From Gymnorhina tibicen (taxonomy: Eukaryota > Chordata > Aves > Passeriformes > Artamidae), in NCBI GenBank assembly GCA_013399875.1, contig VXAZ01002110.1:62001-126000 (forward strand): DNA of 64,000 nt, written 5' to 3'. Both the position numbers and the translations under genes were made by a program. A model generated the notes under the pieces. The model did no database searches, was not told the origin of the DNA, and was given only the letters and a program-made list of their open reading frames with translations. Positions 50,721 to 62,867 of this stretch are shown piece by piece; within the stretch, counting starts at the first letter, position 1, and the number at the start of each line of letters is the position of its first letter.

Positions 50721-53274
50721 AATATCTTTAGCTGCATATTTTGTCTGGAGCTCAGTCAATTTAAGATATAGCTCTTCTCAGACCGGGTTAGCTACTCAGT
50801 CTTTCAGAGGGAAAGAAAGAAGACTGCCTACTTTGAAAAGCACAGTTTTCCAAAAATTATGCTATTCAGACAGGGAAATGATGATTGTATGCTGTCCTTG
50901 AGAAAGTGCTAATGGATAAAGCTTGAAACTACAGAACTTGTGGACTTTTAGACCATAAAGTTTTTCTATTTAAGTACTCAATATACTTAACTTCATTCTG
51001 CTGGTCTTGGGCTACATACCTAATTCCCTTTGACTTCAGCATTATTCAAGGGCACTTAACAGAGCAAGAATTTGTCAAAACTGCACACATGTTTCTTGTT
51101 ATTCAGTGATGACAGTGTAGCTCCTTCTTAATATCAGTGTGGTAATCAGTAGCAGGGTTATGCTGAGATTTCTTTATAAATGATTTTGTTATTTATATCT
51201 AAATAAGTAACATTACTGCAATTAGGCATAGTTGAAGAATTCTGTTTTCCACTTGTACTCTTCAAAAATTATAGCTGCACATATCTCACAGGTGCAGGAT
51301 GCAATGGCTTCCTTCCAAGTTATGCTTGGTTTCCCTGCAGGACAACAGATGAAGTGAACAAGCAATGCCTAAAGGCATTAACATGGAGTTCAAGACAGGT
51401 TAAAGATGCTCTCCAAAAGCAGTAAAGTAACCTTAGATGTCATTATCCTCAAAAAGCTTCTACTAAACCTATTTTGATACATTTTCATAAACCTTATCAA
51501 CTCTATGGTCTGAATCTTCTCAGAAAATTTGACAAGCTGTCACTTAGACACAACATTTATGAGACAAAAGTTTCTTGCTTGATGATCTGTTATCATTGGG
51601 CTTGGGAAATAAAGGGCTAGGGGAAAGATAAATCTGAAAAGCAGAAAGTTTTTAATTTTGCATTGAATTAGAAAAAATGTTTCTTTCTCCATGATAAGGA
51701 ACGATAGGTCCTATGCACAGTATTATCCCAGACACAAATAAATTAAAGGGAAAAATGCTGAAACTGATGTAATTGTAGAGCTTCATTACCACAAATGTTT
51801 AGGTAAGTCCTACTATTTCTTTTTCTTTTAGTTGTAACCACCAATAAAAAGTAGTTACTATGCCTATTGTATTTAGTCCTTAATACAATAGGCAAAAATT
51901 CCCTATTAACTTCAAAGTGTATGTTAACTGGCCTTTTTTGAAATGAACACACCTTATTAGGAGAAAACCATTTTTTAAAGCTGAGTTAGGCTGAAATTAA
52001 AATGTACCTTTCATGTACATTTAGTCCCTGTATACAAAAAAAACCATATATAAATTAACTTTCTAGCTTTTTTGAGCTGTAAGTGGCAACTGTCATCAGT
52101 ATTAGGCTCAGTTTGTTCACATGACTTAGGACCACTATCCACGTTGTGTAGTGATAAATGTGACTGTCTAACACTAGGTGGACAATAGGTGCACAATGTT
52201 ATCATGTGCATATTGGCTATTAAACCCCAGGTTTAAGGGGATATCAGAGAGCCAAACATTTATTTAGGCATCTAAATTTAAAGGGAAGGCATGCTCAGAG
52301 AAGTAAGCCACCTGCTATCACTACTTATCTTCTACTGTTGTAAAGGGATGATGGCAATTATTAGATGAAGGAAAAGGGAGAATTCTGAGAATGGCTTTTG
52401 CTATTTCTTTGGGTTTAAGATCTCATCTTGTGAAGAAGTGATAACACTTCATGGAAAAAAATCTATGATTTTGTAATACTTATTATAATATCCCTCTGGG
52501 AGACTTTATTGCTATTGGCACTGAATCAAATAGGAGCAGTCTGGCCTTACCATTTCTTTGCTCCTGTCCTAATAATTTGTTCCTGTTGCTTTTCAACACA
52601 TTGCACCGCAAAATTCACAAAAGCTATACTGCTACTCACATATCCTTTAAAACTGGATCTACTGTTCAGACTGAAGTGACAGAGTGCTATGTACTTTGAA
52701 TCTTAATGTAATAAAATTAATAAAGTCAGTCTATTATTTCAAGACATAAGTAGTGATGTAGAAGGTCACTGTACACATGAAGTTCCTCTTTGGTAGCTGA
52801 ATATGGAGGAGTGCTAATAAGAACTGGGATTGCTGTGTCTCACTACTGCTCTTATATTCTACCTGAGGGACATTATGTCAAGGAATTTAGCCAAGATAAG
52901 ATTTTGTTTGCATGCATTGTGTATGCAGTGGAAAAAATTATAAATTAATTCAAATATACAATATTGAGAGAAGCAATAAAACAGCTAATGTTGAAAAGGA
53001 AAATACAATGCTGTACAGTGAACAATACTCTGTGGCAGTTAACTCTAGTGACCATATTACCCACATAATTCTGCCAAGGTCAGTGAGAGCTTGAGCTATG
53101 TGCTGCATAAATACTGGATATGCAAGTAAAACTTTCTCCTGGGTCAACTACTATCATTCTTATGCTACTTCTTGAATTTTATCTGTGAATGAGTATTCCT
53201 ATTATGCAGTGCTTTCCCCTTCTGCTGAATCCGTGGGTCAGTTTCAGCTTGTACCTTGTCTCACAGCATGGAGA
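50721..53274. other. Unique AT-rich non-coding sequence
   Basis: No gene or mobile element is recognised. Confidence 0.65.
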
Positions 53275-53580
53275 TCAGTTCACATTTCTTCCTCTGTAAC
53301 AGAGCAAAACCAAGAAAACCCCAAATCTTGCTGCACTGGTGGATGGAAGTTGATAATGAAAATACAGTGCACATTTTGCACTGTGGTCATTCAGAACATG
53401 TTTCTTCTGGCTTCTTCTGATCAAGCAGGGGAGAAGTTCACCACCCCTTTTGTTTTCCAATACCAGACCTATTTTTTTCCTACAGAGGGTGTGTAAATTT
53501 ACTGGTCTGTAGCCTAGCATCCGTCCGTTGTCTCTCTGGATACAGAAGTATACTTGGGATTTTTTTGGAAGGTTTGACAA
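53275..53580 (-). other. Possible very old LINE reverse-transcriptase trace
   Basis: On the minus strand an open frame of 101 codons includes GYRPVNLHTL near its N-terminus, similar to the NYRPVSL-type block before the palm in CR1/L2-clade LINEs. Nothing after it matches, so this could be chance. It is not offered as a gene. Confidence 0.2.
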
Positions 53581-56500
53581 ATGGAAAAATGGCTACCTTC
53601 AGCACCTGGCATCTAAGAAAACAAGATAGTGATTCTCCTCCTGAACTCTATCAGTATTTGGTGGCAGGTTCTTGTGCTTTCATCTGACTTCCGGGCGATG
53701 GTTTCTATCTGCCAGTTGCTTAGAGAGGGAAAAGAAACTTCTTTAGCCTAGGGAAACATTAATTTTTTCTTTCCTATATGACTGAGAATTAGAAAAAATT
53801 AACATCTAGGAATCTGCAGTCTCTCTGGTATGCATTTACCAGTGAAATATCTTGGAAAGCAGCTGCAAATTCAAAGTGATTGTCACATTTTGGGGTGTGT
53901 GTATGGTCACTGTGAAATAATAGTAGTGATCTGCTAAAAAATAGGAGGTATCTTACAGAAATACATCAGATTGGCCTTCAGACACAGATATCCCAGCAAT
54001 TTTTTGGGTGGATGTGGGAGCTGCCTTTGCTGATGCTGACATTTTGCAGAACCAATTGAGAAATAATGGCATGTTGGAAAAGTTACATTAACACTTTCTT
54101 TTAGTTGCCTGCATCAGCACTGCCAAAGAGAAAGGCTGTCAGGCAAAGGGGTCTTAAAAAAATAATCCTGGTAGCATTAACATTTGAACAGGTGAAATAT
54201 GAAATGTAAAAATAAACACTGAAAGTGCACTCTCAAGTACCAGCTCCTCTATTTACAGGTCAAATGTGAAGAATGTACACAAGTTTTTCAGAATTCCATT
54301 TTCAAAGTTTTTTTTCATTGTATTATATCTCTAAAGACATCAGCAGTTCCCTGAATATCACCAAGGTCACTCTCTCAGTTCAATTAATATTTGTTAATAT
54401 TCCCCTCCTATCCTTTTATCACTCAATACTGTTATTATAGATATTGAGATACTTGATAGAAAGGTCATTTGATTTTGAAAGTCTGGCATATTTTAGTATA
54501 CTGAGTGTTCCTATGAATGAAATAATTAATGTGGTCTGTAAGCTTAATGTGAATGCAAACTGCAGCGTCCTGGCTTGTTTCTAATCAGCATTAGAGATGT
54601 GCCAAACTGTCAACAGCTCATGAGCAATATGAACACTACAGTTCTTCACACCCCTTTGAGTTCATATCAATCATTTGAAAATAACTTTTTTTTTCAGGAT
54701 GAGCTGTCACTATCAATTTGAATAGTAGCTGTTCGACTGGAATTTGTCCAATTTTTCAGCAAGCCATTTGGTACATTATGTCATGAAGCAAACAACTTGA
54801 AAAAGCAGATTCTTTTCATGATGCTTGTAGGACAGAAATGCATGTTTAAGCATTTCAATCTCCCTTTGCCAGGTGAGACTCAGCTTTCATCTGTAAAATC
54901 CAGAGATTATTTAAAGAAGAGAGTTCTGAGACTTTATCTAGTATATTATGATGCACAGAATTTTAAATGTTTTTTATCACTACTTAATGTTTTGATAGAA
55001 TTAACAAGGTAATAATCAAATAAGAACTCTCTGAAATGGTATATATTTCTTTACCTTGTGCAACATGTAGTCTGTACATTATTTTAAAAATCAGTTTAGC
55101 AGATACTTAAATTACTCCCCATGAATGAAAAAAAAGCCAAAAAATCATTACTGGTCATTGAACTCCTATATTCTGCATATATTTTATATTTGAGGAAATT
55201 AGATATATTTTAATAAATTTAATGCAAAATGGGACATTTTTCTGCTCTTTGCTTAATGTCATGGGCCTTTTCCTGTTTTAGTTCCCCTGCCTCCAGTACA
55301 TAACAGTTACTGTCAGTAAAACACTGTGAGAAGAATCAAAATATTTATCCTTGAAACATATCAGGAGAGACCATTTAATACCTCTCCAAGAGTCATATCA
55401 ACAAAATACATTAAACTGATGAATTTTCTTGCAAAAATTACAACGCTTGTTTTTTTCTGTGTCTTAGAAAACAAGCTTCTAAATTTTTCTAACGAAATGT
55501 TTTCATGACTTCTGTGGCATTTCTGACAGACCACAGAAACAAACCATAAGCGTCACACTTTGTCCTTCTTTATCTGCAGTGAAACAGGAATTTGGACAGC
55601 ATAAGAAAGCTTTTGAGTCTTTATATCCACGCTCATTTCATTTTTTTTCCCAGCTAACTAATCTAAGAGGCCTAAAGAACTTTGAAAATACTTTAAGGAC
55701 ATGAAAATATGGCTGTTTTTTCCCTGGATACCTCATGAATATGTGAGCTAACTTCGAATTAATTGATTTGATCTTTTTTGTTACCTAATCTATTTTATCA
55801 AAATTTGAAGAAAAATAAGCAGTAAGAATTATAGCTCTATTATTCCTTTTTGAAAAGGAAAGGAAAAGGAAAGGGAAAAAAAAGAAAATAAAAGATACCC
55901 ATTTGACTACTAAAATTTCAATGAACTACAGAACCTGATAGTATATTGCTTGAATATATGAATTTATGAGAATTGGGTTGTACTTGGGCACCATCTTTTA
56001 ATAAGCAATCTAGGGCTCGATTATGCAATAGTTGTGAATTCCAATCTCTGATTTGTCCAATGAGAATAGATGCAGAGTGAAGCACAGGATCAGAATTGAG
56101 GTTTAATTTTTATTGTGTCTATACTAATATTTTATTTTCTAGTTTTATTGACCATTTGTCAAGGTTTACTGGGTGCTTATGCTTCTCTCTGAGTACAACA
56201 TAAAAAAGAATATCTAAGAAATTATCCCACTAGAAACTACTCCTAAGCAAAACTATGATACACCAAGAGCTATTGAAACACAAGTGATAACCCCTAATGT
56301 AAGAGCATTTCACTAAGCCTTAATCCAGTTTTATCTGGTTTTGAAAGTGGGAGCATCAAAAGAAATGTAGAAAACAAGGTGTGTGATAAAGCATGCTAAT
56401 TAGTCAGATTTTCAAAAATAAGGATCATTAAGTGTGTGCATAATAAAGCACATTTTCTCCTCTCAGCTCTGTCCTCTTTGCTTGTGAAAATGTCTTAATA

Positions 56501-57802
56501 TATTCAAGTCAATCTATTATAGGTTTAATAGAATTATGTTATTTTTTCAGTAATTACAGTGATTTTTGAGTGTGACACCTTAAGGCAAAAATGCCTTGCA
56601 TTCCAGATATTAGATATGATTTGTATATCATCAATTATTGATTTACTGTTCCATCTAGATAGTGTAATAGTTGATTTGAAATATGGCAACCATTATGAAA
56701 TTTATTACTGTCAAGAGAATACAATAAGTAATAGGAAACAACTTAGTCAAATAAAAGAAATACAGTCTGCACTTCTTCACTAAATGAAAATTCCTGTAAC
56801 TGCTCTTAGGACAGTAGTGAGTCATGTGGTGCAGCAAGGTCATACAAGATAGCATCATCCCAAACAGGTGAACGGATATACGAATACTATAAACCAATAT
56901 AATGTCTGTGCTAGCTGTAGGGTCTGAATTTAAACATGGGGTTAAATTATAGGAAACCTGGCAAACACGTGACAAAAAAATGTTAGCTATTTAAAACACT
57001 CTGAAACAAAGAACATGTTGGAAAAAGCAGCAGGACAGTTTCAGATGAAATTCTCAGCCCTGTAAGTTCTCAAAGAGGAAAACATTAGTGCTTTCTCTAT
57101 TGACAGCTGGTGGCAAAACCATTCAAATTTTCCACTGCTAGTTTGCATCTTTGTTGCAAACAGTTCTAGAGATTTTGTTGTGCCCTTCAGGTACTGGCAG
57201 CCTCTCAGAAGAGACACAAATAGGAAAATCCTAGGGCCACATAGGTTTTTCAGGGGATGCCTTCCAGCATTTGAAAATGTGAAATTACCATGACCCAGGT
57301 TCTGTCCTGGTTCTTTCTTGTGGGAAAATACTTTTGTGCTAAAGTCATACAGTACTGTGTGGGGAAACTGTGACTGTCTTGACTTGTTGTTTCACTTCTG
57401 CTTTTTGTATTTTTGATGATGAGGCTAAATAACACTTTATTTTGAGAAATTCAATATTGCAGTGAATTACTTGTTACAAATACTAGTATTAGTCTGACTT
57501 TATAGGCACTGTGCATGCAGAATTTCTTCTGAAATAATAGAAATAATTGTTCAGAATTGCATTTGAGTGGAGTGTCTAAGACTTTCACAGTGCCTCTGTA
57601 AGTCAGAATGGATTTTTACTGGAAGTAAAGGCTGATTGACCAGACTTGGTAAGGGTATTTTGTTATTTCATACAATTTATCATTGTATGAGGGATTTGCA
57701 AGGCTGCTAATTAGAGGTAGTCTAAAACAGCTAAAAATCTTTAACACCTCACTGTTTTTTCAAGGTTAAAAAGATATCTTTGTAAGATACCAGATTAGAT
57801 AT
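53581..57802. other. Unique AT-rich non-coding sequence
   Basis: No gene or transposon is recognised. A purine-only tract lies at about 55853-55890. A non-repetitive, E-box-containing stretch (about 54560-54780) looks more constrained than its flanks but cannot be judged without an alignment. Confidence 0.55.
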
Positions 57803-57840
57803 AAAAAACCCCAAAAACCAATAACCCCAAAAAACCCCAA
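57803..57840 (-). repeat. G4-T-type low-complexity tract
   Basis: On the minus strand there are three GGGG runs and one GG, separated by short T/A spacers (C4 on the plus strand at 57809, 57825 and 57835, CC at 57818). It could form a two-tetrad G-quadruplex. Similar GGGGTTTTTT pieces occur at 4373, 8570 and 47665. Confidence 0.55.
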
Positions 57841-59947
57841 AGGCACTCTTTAGATTTTAGTAACTTCCTGAATGGTGATATACACAGAATGCTTTGAGAA
57901 CTTGACATGAGTTGAAGAGTTACATTTTAGTAAAAGCAGCTCAACTATTAAAAATTTGTTTTATGCTCAGAAACTGCAATTTCCACAAATGCAATAAATA
58001 TTTATAACTCCACATTAAAAAAAAAATAAATACACTATGTCAGTTCCTTGCCCATGTTCACTGTTATCTCTTGTTTCTTGTGCAGTTTATATTTCATAAT
58101 AAATTCTTGATATGCTGCAGGGTTACCAACACCGTCTTTAATGTAACATTTCTCTTTGAAGGACTGAAACCGAGTGGTATCTCCAGGGCATCATAAATCT
58201 TAGTTTTCACTTGGAATATAGAAACCATAAAAAGTATAAAACAATATTTAAGCTTCAGAGTAGACTAATTTTCAATATAAAATGGGATTGTTATGACAGT
58301 AAATAAATGAGCAGATGAGAGTAAACATTCTCCTATTTACAAAATCTTGCAGAAAGAGAAAATAGGTAACCCTGGAAACCCAGCGATATTACATGATAGA
58401 GCAGTGTCACGAAAGCTGAAATGACCCACAAGGATTTATTCATCTTTTTGAGGTGCATGTCCATACAAGTGTAAAGCGCCTGTGTTCAAATACTCTACAT
58501 AAAAGTCTAATGAAGAATATACATAACATCTATTATGTGTCATACCAGTGTGTGATATGATTTTCACAGATCAGAGGTAATTCTTCTAAAAATATAAAAT
58601 ATCTATGAGACAGTTTTTGAGAATTAGGTAGTTTTAGATTGTGTTCACTAATTGCAGACACCATGGTGATAAATTTAAAGCATTAAAGCACAGTGGGAGT
58701 CTTCTGAGACACAACATTTTCTGTAAGGCCTTTGAACAACTTCACTAGTTTAGAAGCTCTTGGAAAGTCAAGAAAAATAAAGGAAAACAGATCTTCAAAT
58801 TGCTCGGTCCCCAAAGTTCTGTCATGTTCTTTTTCAGAGACCCTCTAGGGTTTCCAGCAGACAACAAAAGCGGACTGGCTCACAATCATCAAAGGCAAGG
58901 CTAGAAAAATCATCTTTTTGATAAGATAAGAAATATGTTTATGTTTGTTTAAAGTATTAGTATTTGACTTAGCAGTGGGAATACTTCTAAAAATGGTGTG
59001 TGAAAAAGCATGTGTGTGATGGGGATGGTGTAGGCTTTTGTAAATCACTATGACAAAACCACCATATTTGGCCTCATTTTTTACTGCTGGAGACTGCTTT
59101 CTTAATTTGTCTACCACTGTAAAACACACAAAATCATGAAGAACTAAGGTGGTTTTATTTATGTTAACTATCTCTGGGTTTAAAGGCTCATTCATAAAGT
59201 AGCATGCACAAGTCGAATGTTCAAGCCTGCCCAAAGATAATTGGAAGCCCTTGGCCAGCATTATTTCAATCATTTTCTTTCTACCACACTGAATTATTTA
59301 TCTGGATTGAGAAAAGCCTTGAGAGTTCTAAAAGGTTCCTATAAATTGTCTTCAGACCACATGGAAAGGTACTATTGATTCTAAATTCTAAATACTATGA
59401 GGAGGAGAAATTAAAAGATTTTCCTTTACAATGAAAATTAAAGTGGAAATATTCAGTTTGTTTAAAAGGAAAGATTGCCACTGTAGTAATATAGGAAGAC
59501 ATATTACTTCAGTGGCAATTTTTCTCTTTTGCAATGAACTAAAGCAACCAAAACCAAACCAGTGAACGAGTACAATCGCATCATACATGAGACAATAAAA
59601 ATTAGAAATTGCTCAGCTGGACTGAATGTTGGTTATCATTTTAGATGTAACAACATTTTTAAGGCTTCAGTTTTAAAATCAAAGATATTTATTAGTCTGT
59701 ATTAAGGATTTCAACTACAGGTTAAAAAGAAAAAAAACAAACCCAATCCAATCGACAAAAGAGCCAACAAAGTGAATAAAGTAAAGAATGCAAAGGAAAC
59801 AGTAACAGATTTTGAGAAGCTATTTCGTACTCAAATGACTCAATTTGGGTTGGAATGTTACCCATATGATCTGCAGGGTGTCTGTGAGAAACAGAGCAAC
59901 AGCTGAATAGGAAATGGCATCTGTGGCTCGGGGAAAGACTTGGCAAG
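57841..59947. other. Unique AT-rich non-coding sequence
   Basis: No gene is recognised. A 142-codon minus-strand frame (58845-59273) has no known domain and is about what chance allows in 64 kb of this composition. Confidence 0.6.
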
Positions 59948-59974
59948 AAAAACAAACAAACAAACAAACAAAAA
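59948..59974 (+). repeat. (AAAC)n microsatellite
   Basis: About five to six uninterrupted AAAC units. Confidence 0.9.
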
Positions 59975-60455
59975 GGTTAAAAAATGCTAAATGGCCATAA
60001 AATTTCAGTCTTCTGTGAAGCATAAGGGTAGTCTAATTTCTTAATTTTGTTTTCTGCTTTTAAGCAAAGACTGCAAGATAGAAAAAGATTCGAACTGCTA
60101 TTACCACTGAAAAATAAGATTCTAACATATTTTCTGCAAATACTTTATAAGTTTTATTTTATGCCTGGTAAAGTACACCAGTAAGGAATACAATTCTACA
60201 GCTTGAAAACACATAGAAATGTAAATATTTAATTGTAGACTGTGGCACCACATCATTGTGGATATGTAGAAGAATGGTGGTAAGGAAGATCAAGCAAAAT
60301 CAGATAAATGGAAGTGTATATAAAGGACGAATGTAGCAATCATTATTCCTGACTCAATTTTTAAAATCAGTGTAATGTAGGTAATTCTAAGCTGACACAA
60401 GATCATCTGAGAAGAACACAGTACTTTTCAAATATCCTAAAAATCTGACATGAAA

Positions 60456-60482
60456 ACCAACCAACCAACCAACCAACCAACA
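60456..60482 (+). repeat. (CCAA)n microsatellite
   Basis: Six to seven uninterrupted CCAA units, a few tens of bases before the LTR at 60519. Confidence 0.92.
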
Positions 60483-60901
60483 GCAAAAGCCAAGAAACAA
60501 AAAATTGTAGTCAACATCTGTATTAGTTTGGCACAGCCTGGTTTTGGGTAGCAGGGGGGCACAAAGACGGCTCCTGTGAGAAGCTGCTGGGAGCTTCCCA
60601 CCATGTCTGGCAGAGCCAGTGGCCGATGGCTCTGAAGATGGACATGCTGCTGGCCAGAACTGGGCCAGTGAGAGAGGCTGGTAACGCCTCTGTGATAACA
60701 TATGTAAGAAGAAAACCAAAACAAAGTCACAAGATTCTGGGATTCTAGTCAGAGCAGAGGAGGAGGTGAGAACATGCGAGGGAAAACAACACGGCAACAC
60801 CAAGGTCAGTGGAGAAGGAGGGGAAGGAGGTGCTCCAGGTGCCAGAGCTGAGATTCCTCTGCAGGCCGTGGTGCAGACCATGGTGAAGCACCTGTGCCCC
60901 T

Positions 60902-60978
60902 GCAGCCCATGGGGGATCCATGGGGAATGCAGAGATCCACCCGCAGCCCATGGGGATCCACGGGGAATGCAGAGATCC
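60902..60978 (+). repeat. About 40-bp tandem repeat inside the LTR
   Basis: A unit starting GCAGCCCATGGGG and ending AGAGATCCACCC occurs at 60902-60942 and again from 60943 until it meets the N run, with a one-base length difference and few substitutions. The related LTR at 49740 has one similar unit, so the array expanded in this copy or its sublineage. Confidence 0.85.
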
Positions 60979-61036
60979 NNNNNNNNNNNNNNNNNNNNNN
61001 NNNNNNNNNNNNNNNNNNNNNNNNNNNNNNNNNNNN
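60979..61036. other. Assembly gap (58 N)
   Basis: A run of 58 unknown bases placed in the tandem repeat. The real number of repeat units is unknown. Confidence 0.99.
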
Positions 61037-61465
61037 GGACCCACGCTGGGAAGTTCCCGGAGAACTGTCTCCCGTGGGAGGGACCCCATGGCCTCACAGG
61101 GAAGGACTCTTCTCCCAGAGCAGCGGAAGGAAATCTTGGTGATGGACTGACCAAAACCCCCCTGCCCTGCCTCCCTGTGCTGTTGGTGGGAAGGAGGGAG
61201 GGCCTGGGAGGGGGGAGGAAGGTGTTTTAAGGGCTTATTTTACCTCTCATTATCCTCCTCTGATTCTGTTGGTAATAAATTCATTTTGCAACTTAAGTTG
61301 AGCCTGTTTCACCCTTGAAGTGTTTCTCCAGGTCCTTATCTCACTCATGAAGTCTTCATTAATTTTTTTTCCTTTTCTGTCCTCTGCCCAGCTGTGGCAG
61401 GGGACGGTGAGCGAGCAGCTCTCGTGGGTGCCTGGCATTGGGCCAGTGTCAAACCACGAAACATC

Positions 61466-62290
61466 CTAGCACCAGCAAAAATTTAAAGCTGGTCATAAAT
61501 CAATGGCTGGGAAATGATATTCTCTCATTTCTTTGGAGTTCAGCAATTTTGACCATGGAGGGTAGATAGCTGTCTTTACCCATTGCAGCAGCAGCGCACT
61601 GAACAGAATGTGAGGAGACCACAGATTTGTTACAGAGGCCAGGCAGAAGTAAATTGCAATAGCAGCAGTATGATATAATGAAAGCTCACACAAAATCCTA
61701 TGTGTGTGGTATATATCTCACCTAAATTCAGCCAGATACTTACGATGGGGAAGGGAGAGAGTGCTCATTCAATCCACATATCAGAGATGTCTATATTGGC
61801 ATTTTATTTCAATCTCTGGAGAGACCTATTGCCTTACAATAACTAGAGCAATTGTATAGACTAAATAGGTAGTGTTTTTCACTGGGATTCAGAATGCACT
61901 CAGCTTTTCACTAATAAAAAAGTCTGAATTCTTAAAATATTATTTAGTTGGCTGCAGTATTATATAAAAAATATAAACATTAATAGATACAGTACTGACA
62001 AATCAGCACAGACATCTGACTGTGTCTACTGAGGGCATAAATGAATACACCTTTTTTATTCTTATCTTTCTTTTGATGACACGCAAATATCAGAAGAACA
62101 ATATGTATGATCAAACAGCAAGTGCACATCTGCATTAAGCATGACTGTGAAAACTTGGGTAGAACCCAAAAAGAAAGGCTAATTGTATGATAAATGCAAT
62201 ATTCCTACGAAACAAAAAGGACTAAAAGAAAAAGCTATAGTGTCAATAGGTCAGTAAGTCAATAAGTTGACGTAATACTGACCAATGCTG
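61466..62290. other. Non-coding spacer between two LTRs
   Basis: AT-rich sequence with no gene, retroviral or RNA feature recognised. Confidence 0.65.
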
Positions 62291-62296
62291 ACAAAT

Positions 62297-62861
62297 TGCT
62301 ATTTTAACCCCAGCCAGTGTCTGAGCACCGGGCAGCCACTCTCACCCGTCTGGTGCAATGGGCGAGGGAATAGGAAATGTGAGAAAACTTGTGGGATGAG
62401 ATAGAGATACAGCAAAAGTCACAAATACAGGCAGAGCAAAACAGACTTCATTGAGCCCTTCTCATCAGTAGGAAGGTGTTTAGCCATTCCCAGGAAAGCC
62501 AGGCTCTGTCACGAATAACAGTTATTAGGGAAGGCAAACACTATTGCTACAGACATTCCCCCTTCCATCTTCTTTCTCTTGGTTTTGCATACTGAGCGTG
62601 GTGCCATACGGTATGGGACACCAGTTTGGTCAGTGGGGTCAGCTGGCCTGGCTGTGTCCCTTCCCAATTCCTGTGTAGCCCCAGCCTCGTCGCTGGTGGG
62701 GTGGGTTGAGGAGTAGAAAGTTCTTGACACTGTATAAACACTGATCAGTATTAATAAAAACATCCCTGAGCTACCGACACTATTTCCAGCACAAATCCGA
62801 AACACTGCCTCATACTAACTACTGTGAAGAAAATTAACTCTACCCCAGCCCAAACCAGTAT
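62297..62861 (-). mobile_element. Solo LTR, family B (minus strand)
   Basis: Read on the minus strand it begins CTGGTTTGGGCTGGGGTAGA and ends GGCTGGGGTTAAAA, the two ends of a widespread avian ERV LTR group as I remember it. ACAAAT stands at 62291-62296 and 62862-62867, a perfect 6-bp target duplication. The TATA region that should read TATATAAA is decayed to TATGCAAAA near 62583-62592, so promoter activity is unlikely. CpG sites and length (565 bp) fit a moderately old solo LTR. Nothing retroviral lies next to it. Confidence 0.85.
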
Positions 62862-62867
62862 ACAAAT

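Larger units (their letters stand above)
60519..61459 (+). mobile_element. Solo LTR, family A, with assembly gap
   Basis: It starts TGTATTAGTTTGGCACAG and ends GTCAAACCACGA. AACATC stands immediately left (60513-60518) and right (61460-61465), a perfect 6-bp target duplication. Gross order matches the LTRs at 10341 and 49740: a G-rich U3, a region with GAGGAGGTGAGAACATG, a central tandem repeat, and an AATAAA signal at 61274-61279 followed by the U5 end. The central repeat runs into 58 Ns (60979-61036). The last bases resemble the CCACGACA end typical of another avian LTR group, so the right edge could be a few bases further on. Long frames here contain unknown residues from the Ns and are not genes. 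Confidence 0.85.

Noticed and set aside
58845..59273. 142-codon minus-strand frame
   Set aside because: With a stop about every 15 codons at this composition, a rough estimate gives about 0.5 frames this long by chance in 64 kb on both strands. No domain or splice context.
60387..61154. 255-codon minus-strand frame and overlapping plus-strand frames
   Set aside because: They cross the 58-N gap and lie in a GC-rich, tandemly repeated solo LTR, where stops are rare. No retroviral or host domain is seen.
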